The position numbers were made by a program, and so were the translations under genes. A DNA stretch of 64,000 bases, from the NCBI GenBank assembly GCA_019916065.1, contig CM034233.1, positions 36,434,862-36,498,861 of the forward strand, written 5' to 3'. Under the pieces are notes generated by a model, which saw only the letters and a list, made by a program, of their open reading frames with translations, was not told the DNA's origin and did not search any database. The DNA comes from Vitellaria paradoxa (Eukaryota > Streptophyta > Magnoliopsida > Ericales > Sapotaceae). Numbering within the stretch: position 1 is the stretch's first letter; each line of letters begins with the position of its first letter. Positions 55,424 through 64,000 of this stretch are shown piece by piece.

Positions 55424-56372
55424 TGCACTAATCAAAAATGAATATTGGTAACACAATTAGAGCAAGTCCTATGTCCACACAAATTCAGTGGCCCACTTCT
55501 AATTAAGCATGAGGATATTAGCTAAAATAGAAGTAAATTGTTCATGAGACCAAGCCTTAGTTCATGTCCTCCAATGGTGGTGGGTATGGTGTATTCCCAA
55601 AATCTTTAGGTCTTACCTTTGAGAATCATTGACAAAACACCAATTAAGCATGAAAGAGAGATTTATTGAGGGAACAAAAACTCATTTTGGTTAACCATAC
55701 TTCCACCCATGGAGAGGCATGAGGACCCACGGATGGGTTCCATGCTTGACAAGAAATTTCATTATCTAAGATTAATGGGTCCCATGGTTGGAGAAAAGAT
55801 CATTTAAAAACCAAAAAGAATTGAAATTTCGGACCAATTTGAGAAGATGAGCCCTATCTCCTTCAATCTTGAAGTTAGGGCTTCCATGGAAGAAGAGGAA
55901 GACTTACCTCACGTGAAGAACCCAAAAGCTTGAAGAAATCCAGAAAAATACAGCACAATCCCAAAGAATTCACTAATCCACAGTCTAGAGTGGCTTGGAT
56001 TGAAGAAAGGAAAGTTTAGATGTGAAGGATTCGGCCATGGGAGGTAGAGAGATGAAGAAATCGAGTGAAAGAAAAAAGAAAAAGCTGGGTTTTAATTGCC
56101 CAGGTGTCCGGACCGGCTAGAGGGTGTCTAGACCGGCTAAAGAGAGCATCCAAAGGAGTCCTACTGCCGTCCGGACCAGCAATACCCTTTTTGGGTGAAT
56201 TTTGGTCCTTTTCTCCTCTTTTTTTTTTAAATAAAACAAAACTAAATTAAAATAAAATAAAATGGAAAAGAATTAAACTAAATTCCTAATAAAATAACCC
56301 TAAAAAACAAAAAAACTTTAATAACTATCCTAATTAATGTACAACAAAAGGCTCTTGAATGTGAACTTATTC
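55424..56372 (-). other. Spacer between integrase and ORF2 in E
   Basis: Non-coding. On the plus strand it contains CAGGTGTCCGGACCGGC, GTGTCTAGACCGGC and CGTCCGGACCAGC (56101-56185), the same palindromic family as in the LTRs. A-rich DNA lies near 56220-56340. Small plus-strand frame 56065-56250 covers the boxes only. Confidence 0.6.
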
Positions 56373-57735
56373 CTAAGAAGGAGGATCCAAAAGATCCCAA
56401 GCTTCGATTAAACCCACAAACTTCTCTAAATAAGGTTTTAATCTATGCCCATTCACTTTAAATCGATGCCTATTCTTCGGCTTTTCAATTTCAATGGCTC
56501 CATGGTGTGACACATGTGTTACAATGAAAGGGCCTGACCATTTATATTGTAGTTTACCCAGGAATAAGTGCAATCGTGATCGATAAAGAAGTACTTTCTG
56601 ACCTTCATGGAATGATCATCTCGCAATGTGTTGGTCATGTACTTTCTTCATCTTAGCCTTTGAAATTAAGGCATTTTCATAGGCATCATTTTGTAGCTCA
56701 TCTATTTCTACAATTTGTAGTTTACGATGTAGCCCTGCTTCATCAATATTGGCATTAAACTATTTAATTACCCAACATGCTTTATGCTCTAATTCTACGG
56801 GCAAATGGCATGGCTTCCCATAAACTAATCGATAAGGTGACATTCCCAAATTAGTTTTGTATGCCATACGATATGCCCATAGGGAATCTATCAACCTTAG
56901 TGACCAATCCTTGCGGTTAGGATTAACCGTCTTTTCTAAAATTTGTTTGATCTCTCTATTTGCTAGCTCCACTTGGCCACTTGTTTGGGGATGATAAGAA
57001 GTACTTACCTTATGCGCCACCCCATATTTAAGCAGTAGAGTTCCTACTGGTCGATTGCAGAAATATTTTCCTCCATCACTAATAATTGCTCGAGGTACGC
57101 CGAAACGTGAAAATATGTTTTCATGGAGGAATTTGAGCACTACTTTATGGTCATTCGTCTTAGTTGCCACTGCTTCTACCCATTTAGACACGTAGTCAAC
57201 CCCTACCAAGATGAATTCATACCCAAAAGAGATTGGAAAAGGGCCCATGAAGTCTATTCCCCAACAATCAAATACTTCTAACACAAGAATAGGGGATAGA
57301 GGAATCATGTTCCTTCGGGTCAAGCTACCTAAACGTTGACATCGATCACAGGTGGTGCAAAATTGATGAACATCTTTGAATAACATAGGCCAGTAAAATC
57401 CACATTGTAAAATCTTGGCAGAAGTTTTATTTGTGGAAAAATGGCCACCACTGGCCTGAGAATGACAAAACTCTATTATCCCTGGAACTTCCCATTTAGG
57501 AATACATCGTCGAATAACCTGATCAGGACAATATTTGAATAGGTACGAATCATCCCAAAAGAAAACTCTAACATTTCTAAGGAATTTCTTCCTATCCTTG
57601 GAATGCCATTCAATTGGGATTTTACCTGTCACTAAGTAATTAGCAATATCAGCGTACCAAGGTGGGTTGGAAGCTGTTATTGCTTGCACATAAAACAACT
57701 GTTCATCCGGGAAGCTATCATTAATTTGAATATCA
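56373..57735 (-). pseudogene. Integrase of element E
   Basis: Zinc-binding [16 protein letters not shown] with [11 protein letters not shown] (57480-57330). Core: [17 protein letters not shown] (first Asp), IISDGGKYF (second Asp) and [16 protein letters not shown] (Glu), all present in one open run to 56760. A TAA follows WVIK, then LQIVEIDELQNDAYENALIS, a stop in the HIAR-SF segment near 56625, and the tail LHLFLGKLQYKWSGPFIVTH to KVNGHRLKPYLEKFVGLIEA ending 56373. The catalytic triad is intact. Confidence 0.92.
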
Positions 57736-58267
57736 TCTTTGGAATAAACTTCGACCGGTAAACATGACAAACGATCCGCCACCACGTTCTCCACACCCTT
57801 CTTATCTCTTATTTCATGGTCAAACTCTTGCAACAACAGAATCCATCGAATTAATCGTGGTTTGGCCTCTTGTTTGGTCAACAAGTACTTAAGTGCGGAA
57901 TGGTTAGTAAAAACGATAACTGTTGAACCAATGAGATAAGATCTAAATTTCTCAAGGGTGAAGACAACTGCTAATAATTCTTTTCAGTTGTTGTGTAATT
58001 CTTTTGCGTGTCATTAAGGGTTTTACTAGCGTAATAAATGACATGCACCTTTTTATCTCTTCTTTATCCTAACACGGCTCCAATAGCATAGTCACTAGCA
58101 TCACACATGAGTTCAAAGGGTAGTGACCAGTTAGGGGATTGTAATATAGGAGCTGTAGTTAGACATCCCTTGAGTTTATCAAAAGCTTGCTAGCATTGAT
58201 CAGTCCATTCAAATGAGGTGTCTTGTGTTAGTAAATGACACAAGGGTCTGGAAATCTCACTGAATGA
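57736..58267 (-). pseudogene. RNase H of element E
   Basis: SLPFELMCDASDYAIGAVLG (first acidic residue), then a stop where relatives have [58 protein letters not shown] and [20 protein letters not shown]. The TDHAALKYL motif of relatives reads TNHSALKYL, so an acidic residue expected in the catalytic set has become Asn (D-to-N). Confidence 0.82.
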
Positions 58268-59580
58268 CTAAATAAATCTTCGATAGAACCCAGCATGCCC
58301 TAGGAAGGATCTGATATCCTTTACTGATTGAGGGGTGGGAAGCTTTTGTATCAGTTCTATCTTAGCTTGATCTACCTGGATGCCATCTTTAGAAACTATG
58401 TGCCCTAATACTATGCCTTGTGTCACCATGAAGTAACACTTTTCCGAATTAAGCACAAGGTTCTTTTCCTCACATCGTGTTAAAACGAGATCAAGGTGTT
58501 GTAAACATTACTCAAAGGAGTCTCCATAAACAGAGAAATCGTCCATAAAGACTTTGACAATTTCTTCTACCATTTCACTAAATATACTAATCATGCAGCG
58601 TTGAAAGGTGGCAGGAGCGTTACACAGGCCAAACGGCATTCATTTATACATGAAGGTGCCAAAGGGACAAGTGAATATAGTTTTGGATTAGTCCTCTAAA
58701 GCTACCTCTATTTGATTATAACCTGAATAGCCATCTAGGAAACAATAGTATACATGTCCAGCCACTCTTTCCAAAACCTAATCTAAGAATGGAAGAGGGA
58801 AGTGGTCTTTTCTAGTAACTGCATTGAGTTTCCTATAATCAATGGAGACTCGCCAACCAGTTTGCACTCGCGTTGGGACTAGCTCATTGTTTTCATTTCG
58901 AACTACAGTAATACCTGACTTCTTAGGTACTACTTGAGTGGGACTTACCCATTGGGAATCAGAAATTGGGTAAATTATCCCTACATCAAGCAACTTTAAT
59001 ACCTCAGCCCATACTACCTCTTTCATATTAGGATTGAGCCTTCTTTGCATCTGTCGGACTGGCTTGGCACCCTCTTCCAAATATATACGATGTGTGCAAA
59101 GGAGTGGACTTATACCTATTAAGTCTGCCACTGACCACCCCAATGCCTTCTTATGGGTTTGTAGAAGGTCTAGCAATGTGCACTCTTGTTCAGTAGTTAA
59201 TTCAGAGGAAATAACTACAGGGTATGTTTCGCCTTCACCTAGAAAAGTATATTTCAAACTAGGAGGTAAAGGTTTCCTATCAGGACTTGGCGCTTTCTCA
59301 TTGGACAATTGAGCTTTATTCAGGAGTGGCCCCAAACTTTCAAACATTGGTAACCAATTACCTATAGACATTATGGGGCAAACATCTAAGTAATCATAGA
59401 TCATTCTACTCACTTTGCCATGGATCATAGGATCTCCCTTCTCCACATTGCAACACAATATCCTTTCTAAAGGATCATCAAAAAATTCACAATCAATGTA
59501 ATCTTGCACTATGGTCCCGACTATATCTACTTCTTGAATCTCAGACACCTCTTTTGGTTGCTTAGTAACATGAAAAATGT
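58268..59580 (-). pseudogene. Reverse transcriptase of element E
   Basis: The fingers and palm are largely readable: KYTFLGEGETYPVVISSELT, HKKALGWSVADLIGISPLLC, QRRLNPNMKEVVWAEVLKLL, VGIIYPISDSQWVSPTQVVP and SIDYRKLNAVTRKDHFPLPF (59584-58778). A stop then interrupts, and YCFLDGYSGYNQIEVALED, the FGLCNAPATF box and the catalytic FMDDFSVYGDSF (both Asp codons at 58538-58543) follow, with four stops between 58778 and 58500. The last part, SEKCYFMVTQGIVLGHIVSK and IRSFLGHAGFYRRFI, is open. The stops mainly replace expected Gln or Arg codons. Confidence 0.9.
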
Positions 59581-60324
59581 TCATTTCAAACTCAAATTAC
59601 CAAAAGACATCTTCATGGACCCATTCCTACAGTTAATTAAAGCATTTGAAGTTGCTAGGAATGGTCGTCCAAGAATTACTGGTGTCTGGTCTGGCGCGGA
59701 TAAACTGGTGAGTGGTTGGGTATCAAGGATTATAAAATCCACTGGAAAGTAGAAGTTTTCCGCTTGCACCAGTACATCTTCAACTATGCCGCGTGGGACT
59801 TTAATAGATCTATCAGCAAGTTGTAAAGTTACACAGGTAGGTTTTATCTCTCCCAAGCCCAGTTGTTCATACACTGAATAGGGGAGTAAGTTCACACTAG
59901 CTCCTAAATCAAGAAGTGCCCGACTAATAAAGAACTCCCCTATATAGTAAGAAATAGTAGGACAACCTGGGTCCTTATATTTCGGGGGAGTGCGACATTG
60001 AAGAATAGCACTTGCTTGTTCGGTTAGGACAGCTTTTTCCTTAACGTTTAGTCCCCTTTTTACAGTGCATAGCTCTTTCAAGAATTTTGCATAAACTAGG
60101 ATTTGCTTAATTGCATCTAAAAGAGGTATATTGATTTTCACTTGTTTAAAGACCTCTAGCAATTCAGCTGTTTGAGCTTCTTTCTTAGCTTTTAAGAGCC
60201 TTTGAGGGAATGGAGCTTTAGGGACGTACTCTCTGGGTACTAACATTGGTTCTCCTTCTTTTCCTTTCAGTTCCTCCCTTTTTTCTTCCTTCCTTTCCTC
60301 TTTCTCAGACTCCCCTTCTTCCAT
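59581..60324 (-). pseudogene. Aspartic protease of element E
   Basis: Open for 247 codons. A Glu/Lys-rich linker is followed by VPKAPFPQRLLKAKKEAQTA, INIPLLDAIKQILVYAKFLK, PPKYKDPGCPTISYYIGEFF, the active-site DLGASVNLLPYSVYEQLGLG (Asp codon at 59908-59910) and VEDVLVQAENFYFPVDFIIL, ending VILGRPFLATSNALINCRNG. In the family it continues into RT; a stop at 59581 separates them here. The protease itself looks intact. Confidence 0.9.
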
Positions 60325-61974
60325 GATTATAGGTTATTTTCCTTCCCTCCTATTATCTTCCAACATCTGCTTAGGTTCCAACTCTTCCCTAATCTCAACC
60401 ATCTTAGGGTGTATGGTTTTATCTACAGTTTTACCACTCCTAAGCATCGTGATGTTTTGTACCTGCTCAATATTGCCAGGCATATTGGAAGACCCTTCAA
60501 CATTTTTCACTTGGGCTGTTGGATTTGGACGTGGTTGAGCAGGGAATTGACCTTTAAGTTGTGCAGTTAAAGTTTGAGTTAAAAGAGTCAATTGCCCCTT
60601 AATATCGTCCAAAGTTCTATTGTTTTGAGCCCAAAGTGTGGATTGTGTGTTCATAAACTGTTGAAGTGTTTCTTCTATGGACCTTTTATTTGGGGGAATA
60701 TATGGAGTATAATGTGAAGGTCCTGCATTCTGAGGCAATCCTGGATTAGTGACTGGAACCTGAGGAGTTGGATGAGATGGAGTATGATAAGGTTGTGGCA
60801 TTTGAGCTCCCTCATTTCTCCAACTGAAATTTGGATGGTTCCTCACGACCGGATTATATGTTTCAGAATACGGATTTCCCCCCAAATTTTGTCCACGATA
60901 TGGAGGTCGGTATTGGTTTATAGCATGGATAGGGAGTTCACTAGATAACTGATTCTGCACAACTTCTCTACACATGGGCATACTAGGACAATCATCCGTT
61001 CTATGAGATTGGCTATCGCAAGCTACACAATAGACATTCACTATAGGCTCTTCAAATATTGGAGTGTCCTTTTTAATCTTAAGGGTCTCAATTTCTCAAG
61101 TCAACATTGCTAGTTTGGCCTTAAGGTCATCAGTTTCATTCAAGTGATGCAAACCTCGAATAGAAGAACCACTAGCATTCTGAGTATTATGAGATCCCGT
61201 GGTATCCCATGTTTGTGCATTTTCGACTAAAAATTTGAAGTATTCATAAGCTTCTTCAGGAGTTTTATCGTAAAACTGCCCATTATACATTGTCTCCACA
61301 AATTGTTTTAATTGTGGCGTGAGTGATCCGTAAAAGATACTTACTAGACGCCAAACCTCAAAACCATGGTGAGGACAAGAATGTAGGAGAGTTTTAAATC
61401 TCTCCCAGCTTTGGTAGAACATCTCACCATGTTGCGGAGCAAAGTTCAAAATCTGATGCTGTATTTCATCAGTTCTATTAGGTGGAAAGAATTTCTTTAG
61501 AAACTTGGCTTGCATTTCATCCCATGTGCGAATTGAATTAGATGGTAGAAATTCAAATCATCTAGCAGCCTTATCTTAAAGAGAAAATGGGAAGAGCTTA
61601 AGGAATACTAACTCTAATGGGCATCCCTGATCCTTGATGGTGACACAAATGTTCCTAAAGTGAGTTAAGTGATCGTATGGATTTTCAGAATTCATACCAT
61701 GGAAAGTAGGTAACAATTGGATCATTCCTGGTTTAAAATGAAAAGTGTGGTTTTCAGGCCACACTATACAGGATTCCGAAGTGTGCCTATTCTGTTGCAA
61801 GATATCCCTCATGGATCGCCTAGCTGCAACAGCTTGTTTCTCAGCCATTTCTAAGGTTGGATTAGAGGTTCTAAAATTAGGAGATTCTCCTAAAGAATTT
61901 TCAAGTTCAAAGAGAGGATTTAGAAACTCAGAACATTCTAATCGACTATCTTCACTACGAGTCTAAAAGCTCAT
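60325..61974 (-). pseudogene. gag of element E
   Basis: Gag is the particle-forming and RNA-binding protein. ATG 61974 (MSF) is followed by a TAG at codon 4, then SLGESPNFRTSNPTLE and AARRSMRDILQQNRH. The capsid-like region has QLLPTFHGMNSENPYDHLTH, a TAA and a TGA near 61560-61580, FLKKFFPPNRTDEIQHQ, FYQSWERFKTLLHSCPHHGF and PEEAYEYFKFLVENAQTWD. The zinc knuckle is CVACDSQSHRTDDC (near 61028-60987). A Pro/Asn/Gln-rich tail with PSHYTPYIPPNKRSIEETLQ and TMLRSGKTVDKTIHPKM links to protease. The TGA at 61558-61560 matches that of G. Confidence 0.92.
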
Positions 61975-62171
61975 AAGCTAAGAAAGTTAAACTAAATGAA
62001 TGAACTATAGTCCAAACCAAAGACCTAGGTGTCTGGACCACTAAGTAAGGCTATGGGACTTAGGAAATTTTTGGAAATTTTTAAGTTTTAGGTTTTTAAG
62101 TATTTTTTTATATAAAAAATAAAAAATAAAATCAATCCTAAGATTCTAATAACCTAAAAACTAAGATTCGT
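61975..62171 (-). other. Leader of element E
   Basis: Non-coding leader between primer site and gag. It is A/T-rich near 62095-62165 and has GGTCCAGACACC at about 62030-62041, a box shared with the LTRs. Confidence 0.6.
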
Positions 62172-62189
62172 TCCCCAGCAACGGCGCCA
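62172..62189 (-). other. Primer binding site of element E
   Basis: TGGCGCCGTTGCTGGGGA on the minus strand, one base different from the standard plant Gypsy site, six bases after the LTR. Confidence 0.9.
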
Positions 62190-62195
62190 AAAACT

Positions 62196-63808
62196 TGACC
62201 GCTATTAGAATGTGCGTCTAAACTAACCCCCAAGTGTAAGGGTGTGCGGTGTAGTTTTAACTCGGTAAGTCCGAGGTCGAATCCACAAGGAACCTAAGTT
62301 ATAGTTTCTAGGTTATCAAGAATGTTCAAAATTCAAAAGAAACTAGGAAATTTCAAAAGTTTTCTACCTAAATTCAAGAATTGGAAAGTTTAAAACATAA
62401 TTAAACTTAAACAAGAATTAATAAAGAAAGTTGTAAGAAAAAGAAACTATTGAATGAAAAGATTTTGTAATTTCTTAAATACCTAATTAAGAATTCAAGA
62501 TTTGAAGAAAATTTACTAACCTAATCAAGATTATAAGAAAAATAAGTAATTAATTTAGTGAATTAACTTAATGAAATAAAACCCTTGATTTAACATTCAA
62601 GTTCAGGTGGAATGTAAACAATCTATGCTTATGCCTTAATAACCAATTAAAATTTCACGTCAAAAGGAAAAGTTAATTGGAAGATGTATTCGTTAAAGTT
62701 CTTTTAAAACACAATACACAATTTCATATTCACGTCTTATGGATTATGAAATCAGAAAGATTTTTCTTTAGTAAGAATACTTGTGGTTTTCAAACCTTAA
62801 ATTTTTTTAATTTCAAGATTCTTAAAGAAGGTTCAAGTTTCAAAAACCTTTATCAGTGATTGCCGGAATATGATCAAAAGTTTCTATTTTCAAAAATTCT
62901 TGAAAATAGAAAAATCAGATTTGAAGAGTTTTCGTAGATGTTTACGCATTCACGTATTCATCTACGAAAACCTAGCACAAACACAAATCAACCATTCCAC
63001 CTTCCCTATGAAGTTAAATCAAGGAAAAGAAACCTATGCTATCATATTTAGAAAACCCATTCACAATAACCTATTAATAAACAAGAAGCAAAGATTCTAG
63101 AAGAAGAAATCTGGAAAAAAAACTTATACTTGCAAGAAAATAACCTACTCTAATGTTATATCAAGATCTATTCAAATAAAACAATAAACATTCAATAAAT
63201 AAGATATCTAGATGAAGAATGAATCAAAAACTATTATTAAAAACCAAAACATCAAATACTGTACTTCAACACATCAAAGGAACGATGAACAACGAACAAA
63301 ATTGAAGCAACCCGAACAACGGCAACTAGAATCCTTGACATCATCTTCCAAAAGAATGAAAAGAATAAAGAATCTAAAACCCTAAAAATCTCTTGAAAAG
63401 TCAGAGGAAAAGAAGATGAGACGTCCCCTAGAACGGCTGTTCAATGGATATTTATAACCCCCAAGAGAAAGCCCTAAAATCGAGAAAATAAATTGCCTTC
63501 CACGTGTCCAGGTGTCCTGAAGGTGTCCGGACGGTAGTAGGCTCCAAGGGGGACTCTTTACTCGGGTGTCCTGAAGGTGTCCTGAAGGTGTCCGGACACC
63601 CCCTTCCAGCACTTGCACCTTGAGCTATTCTTTGTCTTTTTCTTCATTTTCAACGCTCCAAATTGCTTTTATTTCGTCGTTTTCACTAAAATTAAGAAAA
63701 ATAAACATAATTAGTTTTAGAAATTAATAAAAACATGAATTTAACAAGAAAATGCATGAATTTAAACTAAAACAAAGGTCTTGCGCTTACACTTTTCAAG
63801 TGTAATCA
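62196..63808 (-). repeat. 5' LTR of element E
   Basis: 1613 bp. Nearly identical to 50051-51655. It carries one extra TCCTGAAGGTG-type unit near 63565-63592 (three GTGTCCTGAAGG/GTGTCCGG repeats where the partner has two). Confidence 0.94.
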
Positions 63809-64000
63809 ATCACAATGCTTAGGCGTGGTAAGATTGTAGATAAAACTATCCATCCTAATGAGGATGAAACTAGAGAAGAGTTGAAACCTAAGCATATGTT
63901 GGATGATAGTAAGAAGGTGGAAAAACAACCAATTATAATTGAGGAGTCCACAAAAGAAGATAAAAAGGAAGAGGAAGAGGGAAAGAAGGAAGAAAATGAG
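63809..64000 (+). pseudogene. gag of element G, resumed after E
   Basis: After the duplicated ATCAC, ITMLRRGKIVDKTIHPNEDE, TREELKPKHMLDDSKKVEKQ and an acidic Lys/Glu-rich linker are readable to the window end without a stop. The first residues match TMLRSGKTVDKTIHPKM of E, confirming that this is the continuation of gag cut at 50050. Confidence 0.92.

Larger units (their letters stand above)
50051..63808 (-). mobile_element. Element E: complete Athila-like Gypsy retrotransposon nested in G
   Basis: 13,758 bp. LTRs 62196-63808 (5') and 50051-51655 (3'), both starting TGATTACAC and ending GCGGTCA on the minus strand. ATCAC flanks both ends (50046-50050 and 63809-63813), and removing E with one copy rejoins the gag frame of G exactly. 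Primer site, gag, protease, RT, RNase H, integrase, ORF2, ORF3, conserved block and purine tract follow in order. The domains are near complete with single stops, so E is the best template in this window for its family. Confidence 0.95.
46791..64000 (+). mobile_element. Element G: Athila-like Gypsy element, split in gag by E, runs off the window
   Basis: 5' LTR 46791-48335, primer site 48342-48359, leader, gag from 48555 to the insertion point at 50050, then gag again from 63809 to the window end. pol and the 3' LTR lie beyond the window. The last five bases before the LTR are ATGGC, a candidate target duplication that cannot be checked. G and E are members of one family by gag and LTR similarity. 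Confidence 0.88.

Overview
This window is plant nuclear DNA made almost entirely of LTR retrotransposons. The evidence is Ty1/Copia and Ty3/Gypsy gag, protease, reverse transcriptase (RT), RNase H (RH) and integrase (INT) fragments, TG...CA LTRs, plant-type primer binding sites (initiator-Met type TGGTATCAGAGC; TGGCGCCGTTGC type of large plant Gypsy elements), purine tracts and 5-bp target-site duplications (TSDs). No tRNA, rRNA, bacterial operon or clearly single-copy host gene was recognised. The species cannot be named from this sequence; the AT-rich, nested, decayed layout fits gene-poor heterochromatin of an angiosperm.

Layout, with letters used below. C (1-~3929, minus): one LTR plus non-coding interior of a Copia-type element. 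A (~3930-23835, plus): old Copia element whose RT domain was split twice, by B (5228-9580, plus; gag-only Copia/Sirevirus-like, TSD GCTTA) and by D (10000-21696, plus; Athila-like Gypsy, TSD GCGAG). R (23836-~25655): unidentified repeat with a minisatellite. F (~25656-~29515, plus): 3' half and LTR of an Athila-like element. K (~29540-30759, minus): LTR-like unit. 30760-32367: unassigned DNA with a broken membrane-protein-like reading frame. L (32368-35325, minus): 3' end of a Copia element of A's family, its LTR split by J, a solo Gypsy LTR (32539-34082, TSD TTGAA). H (~35326-45324, minus): Athila-like element lacking its 3' LTR. R' (45325-46790): inverted copy of R. G (46791-beyond the end, plus): Athila-like element whose gag is split by E (50051-63808, minus), a complete 13.8-kb element of the same family (TSD ATCAC); G gag resumes at 63809.

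The Gypsy elements share the order LTR - PBS - gag - protease - RT - RNase H - integrase - long 3' region - purine tract - LTR. In E, H and F the 3' region carries a second reading frame (ORF2, beginning M-x-P-R). E also has an intact 191-codon acidic frame (ORF3). All polyproteins are broken by stops or frameshifts. E is the youngest complete insertion: its LTRs differ by roughly 40-45 substitutions in 1.6 kb counted by eye.

The observations most worth following are structural: a conserved non-coding block just before the purine tract in three diverged elements, a hairpin at the LTR start whose stem is kept while its sequence changes, GTCCGGAC-like palindromic boxes in every Gypsy LTR, a nonsense codon shared by G and E, and the intact ORF3.
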